From Catonia carolina (lineage: Eukaryota; Arthropoda; Insecta; Hemiptera; Achilidae): 64,000 nt of DNA. Each line of letters begins with the position of its first letter. Position 1 is the first letter of the stretch. A program made the position numbers and the translations under genes. Under the pieces are notes generated by a model. That model was not told the origin of the DNA, ran no database searches, and saw nothing but the letters and a program-made list of their open reading frames with translations. The stretch lies in assembly GCA_035578175.1 (NCBI GenBank), contig JAQMRL010000002.1:95954748-96018747 (forward strand). Reading direction: 5' to 3'. This document shows, one piece after another, positions 57,575-64,000 of the stretch.

Positions 57575-58700
57575 ATGTAAAATGGAAAAGTAAATTGATT
57601 CTGAGGAAAGAACAGTGGATGTGAATACACCAAAAGAAATATTGAGACATGTTCAGTCACATCACTTTTAGACATTAAAAAGGTGCGATTTAAGAAATTT
57701 GTGGGAGATCAAAATTGAAGAAAACTGTACGCACGTCTTTAATCATTAGGATCTCTTTTAAAAGTTTAATAATAGAATTTTATATAGGTTTTTTGATTTC
57801 AGCTTATCCAGCTAGATTTCAATGCTATGGAGACCGATTAATTTTATTGGAGGCTTATTCTACAACATTTGAAAGAAAAAGAAAAACTAGAGACTTATTA
57901 AGCTGATGTAATCTTTAATTACACCAGGAACTGAATTTAACTATAATAGTAATAGTTATAATCTACTAACTGTATATATAACAATAATTATTAGTTAATT
58001 TATAAATAACAAGTATTTTTTATCAACTAAAAAAAACAACAATACTAATAAAATGGTTTATTTGTTACGTTGCGTCACAAAATTGAATGATGCAATAATG
58101 TAAAATATCAAGTAATATGGACAACATTCTTGACGATTTATTCTCTGTTACTGTTTTTCTGTAGTTTTTTTTAAATATTTTTTATGTGATACATATATTT
58201 TATGTTATGAATATATTGGTTTATTTGACAGGTGCTCGATAAACATACTTGTAGCAATAGTTATTTTATATCAATTTATGATCAATAAACATTTTATGCT
58301 ACATAAAATATGTGTATTATTATTGTTATAATATGTACTAATGTACTGTAATAATTTTCAGGTGAAGTGTTAACATTTTTGTATTTCAACTACATTATAA
58401 TATGATGAAGAAAAAAAGAAAACTTTTTTATTTTCTAATCTTTTACTAAACTACTTTACGCTAACTTATCCAGTAGAGCTTGTCTAACGGTTTGAGTTGG
58501 CTGTGGGGGATATTCTGTTTACCTGAACAACTGGAGTTCAGCTCTTAGGTGACAGCAACTTACGACTTTTTGTCACACTTACTTTAATATTACTATATGT
58601 TATTTATTTATTTCGGCTACACGAACAAATGGAGGAATAGTCGGACAGTGAATATCATTCGGTAGTATTACATAATCTTGTACCGTAATTACCAGAGTTA
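57575..58700. other. AT-rich, nothing recognised
   Basis: No gene or element boundary was recognised. The ORF at 57715-57906 has no known domain. Confidence 0.3.
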
Positions 58701-58704
58701 CGAT

Positions 58705-58820
58705 AAAGAGAACGTGAGAGAGAGGAAAGGAGGGGAATGAAAGAGGGGTATGAGCACGGAGGAAGGGAGGAAGAGAAAGACAGTTAGCGGAGGGGTATGA
58801 GGGTGAAGAGAGAGCGATCT
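58705..58820. repeat. GA-rich low-complexity tract
   Basis: About 115 bases of almost pure purine with the near-repeat gaggggtatgag occurring twice. It has potential for triplex (H-DNA) formation on one strand. Confidence 0.75.
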
Positions 58821-58930
58821 AGCGTAAATTAGATTAGTTGCTTGAGATGGATAGGCTATTAAATACCATTTTAATATTATTTCTATTATTTATACACAAA
58901 ACGTTAATTTGTTAAGATTTATGTAAGAAT

Positions 58931-61584
58931 TCTAGATTATTTTTTTCTCTTTAATTCTTTATTTACAACTGTAAAATGTTACAACAAGCAAATGTGATGA
59001 TTATCGTGATTATGTAAATGAAATGATAGGCATGAGAGGGGTAGGGCCCCCATTGGTGCCTCCCCAAGAATGAAATGTGTATATCAAATTAGCATGTCTC
59101 TACTCCAGCGTCTTTTAAGGCGTCTAGGAGGATTGTCAGGTAAATGGACGGAGGAAAGTGAACGCACCAGGGGGTTCTCGTGATCGTGTGACTTGTCGTG
59201 AAAGCGTTTGTATAGGTATTCAATGGAATTTTGTACAAGTGGTGTTTTCAAATCTGTATGTAAGGTTTTGTTGCTAACGTAAAGAGGTGCTTTTGCTATA
59301 AGGCGTAATGTTTTGACTGGAATGCTTGAATTCGTTGCAAGTTAGAGGGTTTGGTTGAACCGTAGATTTGGGATCCGTAGGTCCAAATAGGTTTCAAAAG
59401 AGAACAATATATGCGTAATTTTTGTGCCATTGGTAATTTTGATCGTTTGTGAAGTAGGGAATATAGAAGTTTAAGTCGGGAATTCAGTAATAAACGTTTC
59501 CGTTTGATATGTGTGCTCCAAGTTAGTCGTTTATCAAAAGTCAGACCGAGATACTTGACCGTATCTGTTTTTGTGAGAGGTTCATTGTCTATGTATACTG
59601 GTGGGCAATCACCATGACGGAGTGTGAAAGTTACGTGAAGGGATTTTGTCGTATTAAGTTTTATTTTCCATGTTTTACACCATTCGTGTATAAGATTGAG
59701 ATGATGTTGGAGTGTTAGTGAAGCGTGTATAGAGTTTTGGTCTCGGGCTAATATCGCTGTGTCGTCAGCGTAGGTAGCAGTGAGGGTCTGGGGTAGGGTC
59801 GGTAGGTCTGAACTGTATACAGAATAGAGAAGTGGGGCTAAAATTGAGCCCTGAGGCACGCCGGCTAAGACAATAAAGAAATTTGAGTAGGATGATCCTA
59901 AACGAATTCTAAAGAATCTGTCAGATAGGAAGGAATTTATGATAAGGTAGTAGGTAAATGGTAGTATTTCTTTCAGTTTGTGTAAGAGACCTGTATGCCA
60001 AACTCTGTCAAAAGCTTGAGCGACATCTAGGAAACCTGCGGACACGTACATCTTTTGTTCCATAGACGAAGCTATGTAATCAGTCACCCTGTGCAGTTGT
60101 TGTGTAGTGGAGTGTTGAGTGCGGAATCCGAATTGATGTGGAGGTAGTATATCATGAACCAGCGGAAGAATGCGCTTGTAAAGGAGTTTTTCGAAAATTT
60201 TTGAAGGTACTGAGAGGAGGCTTATTGGTCGGTAGGAGGAAGGTAAGTGAAAAGGTTTGTTCGGTTTTTGTATCATTACTATTTCTGCATACTTCCACTG
60301 AGTGGGGAAATGTGTCGTGCGCAATATACTATTGAAGATTATAGTAAGGAGAACGAGCGCTTTCCGCGGTAAGTGTTTAAGTATGTCAGCTGTTATTAAA
60401 TCATATCCCGGTGACTTCTTACGTGGTAATCTCGAAATTTCAGATTTTACTTCGGAGGGGTGAAAGTATTTCGGCGGGAGGGATAATTGAAGCGGTTCAT
60501 CTAGTGACTGAGTAACGCGTTGGTGATGTACAGATTGGATGTCGTTATGGGGAGTGAATGTTTCAGAAAGATGTCTACCAAAGCATTCAGCTTTGTCGTC
60601 ATCAGTTATTAGCCAGGGTCCCTCACCCACCCTAAGGGGCATCGATGTCGTGTGATGCCGTAGTAGGCGTTTTGTGCTGCGCCAGAGACTACCATCCTTC
60701 TCGTTCAGAGTTCCAGTATAATTTTCGTATAAGCGGGTGTTGAGTGTTTGAATTCGCTGTTTCAGCTCGTTTGTCAGCCGGTTTAAGCGACGTTTATCAG
60801 ATGGTAGGCGAGTTCTCTGCCAAGTGTTACGGGCGCGGCGTTTTTCACGAATAAGTTCTCTGATATGAGTGGGATAGTGTGGGGCATCTGGGACATTTGG
60901 ACGGTATGGCAGTGATGCCTTCCATGCACTCTGTTGAACAGAGGTAGTAAATAAATCAACTGCATCATCTACCTCCGTGTCCGTTTTAATTGATAATGGG
61001 ATATCTAAGGCGTGTTCTAAATTGAACTGGAAGAGATCCCAATCCATAGGCCCGGGAGTAAGACTCGGTCTGTGTTCTGTAGAGACTGGTTGGTCTGAAA
61101 CCGTTAAAAGTATGGGGGAATGATCTGATGAGAGGTAATTTACTGTGGTTATTTCAATAGGAAGGTGTGATAGATTCTTACAAACAAAAAAGTCAAGGAG
61201 GTCTGGTAATTTGGTACGCGCGGAGGGCCAGTATGTTGGACTATCTGGAGAAATATAATGTAGGTGATTTTCTGTTATAGCTTTTAGTAAATTTCTGCCC
61301 CTGGGAGAACATACACGGGATCCCCACTGTATGTGCTTACCGTTCCAGTCTCCTCCAATAAGAAACCGATTACCTAGACTATTAAAGAAATCTCTAAACA
61401 TTTGGGAATTTATGATGTGTCTAGGAGGACAATACACTGATCCTATGGTAAAACTTATGCTCTTGCATTGCAAATTTATCAGGGTCGCTTGGACATGAGG
61501 AGTGGAAAAAGGTGTTAAAACATTGTGTGTGATTGAGGATTTGACTAGTATGGCCGTACCCCCATGGCTTGTACCATCTAGATT
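58931..61584 (-). mobile_element. Jockey-type LINE, 2.64 kb, 5'-truncated, with TSD
   Basis: The body 58939-61576 lies between tctagatt at 58931-58938 and 61577-61584. It keeps most of the AP endonuclease domain, the whole RT domain and a C-terminus, then a 3' UTR ending gttgtaaataaagaattaaa and a short A-rich tail. The first part of the endonuclease and any ORF1 are missing. A single-base deletion near 59,320 breaks the last ~70 codons. It is the youngest large LINE in the window and the reference for the other Jockey fragments. Confidence 0.92.
59084..61576 (-). pseudogene. Jockey LINE ORF2 (endonuclease-reverse transcriptase), truncated and frameshifted
   Basis: The 725-residue stretch 61473-59296 has endonuclease motifs GGDWNGKH (40-47) and SSDHSP (115-120, with the catalytic SDH). 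RT motifs are SPGYD (354), SYRPISLL, FLDVAQAFDRVW (481-492, first catalytic Asp), AGVPQGSILAPLL (537) and YADD (568-571, the other two Asp). The frame stays open upstream to the 5' truncation (GGTAILVKSSITHN), so the listed start is internal. Near 59,320, SKHYAL is followed by a stop. Restoring one base in the A run would continue the frame as LRLIAKAPLYVSN to a stop at 59084-59086. The protein would nick DNA and prime reverse transcription on it, but the missing N-terminus makes activity unlikely. Confidence 0.92.
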
Positions 61585-63130
61585 TTTAAATTATGTTTAC
61601 GGTTTTACAAAATCATTGTGTTCTTTGTAAATAATGTGTAAAAAAATGAATTTTTCAATGAAAAATTTGGGAAAACTTAGCTCTTAAATTGGGGAGGAAC
61701 GTGGGAAAACAATGATTCGTGGTAAAGTCAAATGTTTATAAATATCATGTTTAAAATAAATTTTTTCTATTTTATTCGAATCACTGTCGTATCAAAAAGA
61801 GAAGTAGCCAACTGCTTTGTGATCCGTAAGTTGATTTTTTCAAAATACTGATAAAAAGCAATAGTATAATAATTTTTTTAAACATACAGAAAATTTTATG
61901 ATTAGGATATTATTTTAAAAATAGTGTAAAAATGACAAAAGTGGTTCCATCAGATCCTAGAAAGTGGAATTGTGATCAATGTAAAGAATACACTATATGC
62001 TCACTTCACATTCCATTTGCTTACCTTATTTTAAGTTGTTAATTTTAATTCTTTTTAATTTATCAACATTATTAACTGTATAAGTTCAAGATAATCTGAT
62101 TTTAGTTTTTCAATTAAGCTCATGTATAAAAGATAGTATTTTTTCAAAAGATTAATTTTTTATTCAATATTTAATTTACTATTATACTTCAAAACTTGTT
62201 ACTGGATATTTATTTTTTATATATTTTCATGTTATTCCTGTTATTGTTTTTTTATAAATTGCAACCTATTCGTTGTTTTATTGTATACTACAGTTTCGAA
62301 TAAAGAATTACAATAAAAAAAATCGAATTGAGTTTTATTCATTATTTTCATTCAAATTAATTGCAAGATGAATAAATGTGATATTAAAAAATGCGTCTGA
62401 CTTTAAATTTAATTTGATATTGTAAATAAAAAACAATTAAATGTAATCTATTTTTGTAATTATCGTAAATAAAGTAAAACCTTTTCTCAAAACAAGTCGT
62501 TTTCCTCAGAGCTAAAATCGTAGTCAATTTTGAAATGTACAAAACAACAGTGAATAACAAAATTCAGATAAATTTTTGTATAACATGGTTAATACATGAA
62601 ATAGGTCGAAAGGAAAGAATAAATAAATTTAAGCAAGAGGGAAAACAAAATAAACTAACGGGACTTTACTCTTCACACTGTCTGTATAACCCACATTTTA
62701 CTTCAGAATTGACCAGTAAATTAATGTTACGACGAGCTGCCCTATCAAATTGTCGCTTACATTATTGGAAAGGTTCGTAGTCTGCTGATTAATATTGGAG
62801 TTGTTTTGGGTCAAATCCGAACTGTTTTGTTAGCACTGATACCAGCGTTATTGTTTTAAAAAGATTTACTTATCCGAAACAGGTCAGAGGAACACCAATA
62901 ATGTATGGAACTATACGCTCAAATGTTTTTTTTAGCGTCAGACCTGTTTTTTCTTTAATTTTATAAATCAAGTTCTTTCAATTACATAATTGAATTTGAA
63001 ATATTCACTTAAATCGAAGGAAATAATGTGCAGAGATTATCTTTTAGCAGGTTTTCTATTTCTTCGAAATCGATTTTTCTCCGGAAATACACGTTTTCAG
63101 GTGCCCCGAACCAAAAAATAATGTTTTACG
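61585..63130. other. AT-rich, nothing recognised
   Basis: No supported gene. An 81-codon ORF at 62535-62780 has no known domain and is not called. Confidence 0.35.
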
Positions 63131-63137
63131 GATTGGT

Positions 63138-63172
63138 GTATGTGTGTGTGTGTGTGTGCGCGCGCGCGCGCG
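63138..63172. repeat. (TG)n(CG)n alternating purine-pyrimidine tract
   Basis: About eight TG units pass into seven CG units, followed by a small inverted repeat (gttcacac/gtgtgaac). Such tracts favour Z-DNA. Two short ORFs run through it and are artefacts. Confidence 0.9.
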
Positions 63173-63429
63173 TTCACACTGTGTGTGAACCAAAGAACGG
63201 AATATCGTACAATATTGAAACTTGGAAGTGAAGTTAGATACCCTGGGGAAAACTTAACACGAACAATTTTTGTCAAAATCGTTCGGAAGTATAAGTTTAT
63301 TCATGCAATTTTTAACTCTTTTGCAATTTTCTCATAAACGGGTTCTACGATTTTCTTTGAAATTTAATTAGTAACTAAATTTTTTGTCTTTGTAAGAGAG
63401 TAAGCTGCTGAAATTCGTAGGGAGTTATG

Positions 63430-63585
63430 CTCTCGTGGTAAAAAAATGGTTTTTTAAGAATACAGCCTTAATATTATGAATCTTGCAGCCAAATTAAATA
63501 TACAACTTTTATTTCAAGAATTGTTTTCCAAAGTGCTTAATTTAGCGTTAATTAGCGATTTTGCTTTAGATGATTTTGAGATTTT
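63430..63585 (-). repeat. Dispersed repeat F, copy 3 (reverse)
   Basis: On the minus strand: aaaatcgctaattaacgcta, then cttgaaataaaagttgtata and ggctgtattcttaaaaaacc, the same order as the other F copies. Confidence 0.55.
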
Positions 63586-63589
63586 GAGT

Positions 63590-63680
63590 AGATGCTTTTT
63601 GGAGGGCCCGGCATGCTGATAAGCATACTTTTCCACTCGGTAAGGAAGGCATGGTGTAACACCTCACTCCTCGTTTTAAA
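63590..63680 (-). mobile_element. Dispersed repeat E, copy 8 (fragment)
   Basis: It holds the central block only (reverse of aaaacgaggagtgaggtg to gagtggaaaagtatgcttat and gccgggccctccaaaa). Both ends are missing. It abuts the LINE RT fragment. Confidence 0.75.
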
Positions 63681-63681
63681 C

Positions 63682-64000
63682 ATATACAACTCTGGAGAAA
63701 TACCAGAAGAATGGCTGAAGTCTGAATTTATTACATTTCCGAAAAAAACCAGGGGCCAAGATGTGTGAAGAATACCGTACGATAAGCCTCATGAGTCATC
63801 TCCTTAAACTATTCCTAAAGATAATCCATGAGAGGATTTACAAGTTGTGTGAGAGCAAAATTTCCCCCAACCAATTCGGGTTCATAAATGCTGTTGGTAC
63901 AAGAGAGGCTCTGTTTTCAGTACAGGTTTTATTCCAAAGGTGCAGAGATGTCAATTGTGATGTATATGCATGTCTGGTTGATTATGAAAAAGCGTTAGAT
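63682..64000 (+). mobile_element. LINE RT domain, cut by the window edge
   Basis: Allowing one frameshift near 63,750, it reads NSGEIPEEWLKSEFITFPKK, CEEYRTISLMSHLLKLFLK, ISPNQFGFINAVGTREALF and DVYACLVDYEKALD. These are RT fingers and motif A, with the catalytic Asp of LVDYEKA. It has the look of the RTE-like LINE at 25.3 kb. It continues beyond base 64000, so its state is unknown. Confidence 0.8.

Noticed and set aside
57164..57675. Four overlapping ORFs of 79-89 codons
   Set aside because: They cover the GC-rich 18S rRNA pseudogene on both strands and have no protein-family resemblance.
1..64000. CRISPR array or bacterial insertion sequence
   Set aside because: No regularly spaced direct repeats with unique spacers were seen; all repeats found are eukaryotic transposon types or simple tandem repeats.

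Overview
This looks like nuclear DNA of an arthropod, most likely an insect with a large, repeat-rich genome. The window is strongly AT-rich, carries split genes, and is crowded with Jockey-type and RTE-like LINEs, tRNA-derived SINEs, mariner and other terminal-inverted-repeat transposons, and Helitron remnants. I cannot name the species; a hemipteran or other hemimetabolous insect is only a guess. I see no prokaryotic-style gene clusters, no tRNA genes and no CRISPR array.

The only host protein gene I can support is on the minus strand at the left end. Four exons (about 10,846-10,671, 7,673-7,452, 3,700-3,459 and 1,154-914 or 1,006) join in consistent splice phases. They give the long third intracellular loop, TM6, TM7 and the tail of a class A peptide GPCR that resembles cholecystokinin/sulfakinin receptors. 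TM1-TM5 were not found and are either further right or outside the window. The introns hold a DNA transposon with a nested MITE, SINEs, a dispersed repeat and an interleaved set of inverted repeats.

From about 11 kb to 28 kb lie RTE-like LINE 3' ends, a SINE inserted in a LINE with a 10-bp target-site duplication (TSD), a GC-rich LINE end with a 13-bp TSD, a Helitron inserted in a LINE, and two palindromic mariner derivatives of about 930 bp. From 28 kb to 57 kb there is mostly AT-rich unassigned DNA with repeat copies, two hairpin or TIR elements, mariner and Tc1-like relics, Jockey fragments and a second Helitron-like element. A 385-bp 18S rRNA pseudogene sits at 57.2 kb. A 2.6-kb, 5'-truncated Jockey-type LINE occupies 58.9-61.6 kb, and another LINE RT domain runs off the right edge.

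The most striking repeat is a dispersed element of about 370-415 bp that begins gttgttgtttagg and carries a cagccgaaaggctg hairpin. At least eight full or partial copies are present, and four have visible TSDs of 10-13 bp. I did not find a coherent new multi-gene system. The observations most worth checking are this repeat family, the palindromic mariners, possible hammerhead-like Penelope remnants, and the receptor tail that may end inside a SINE.
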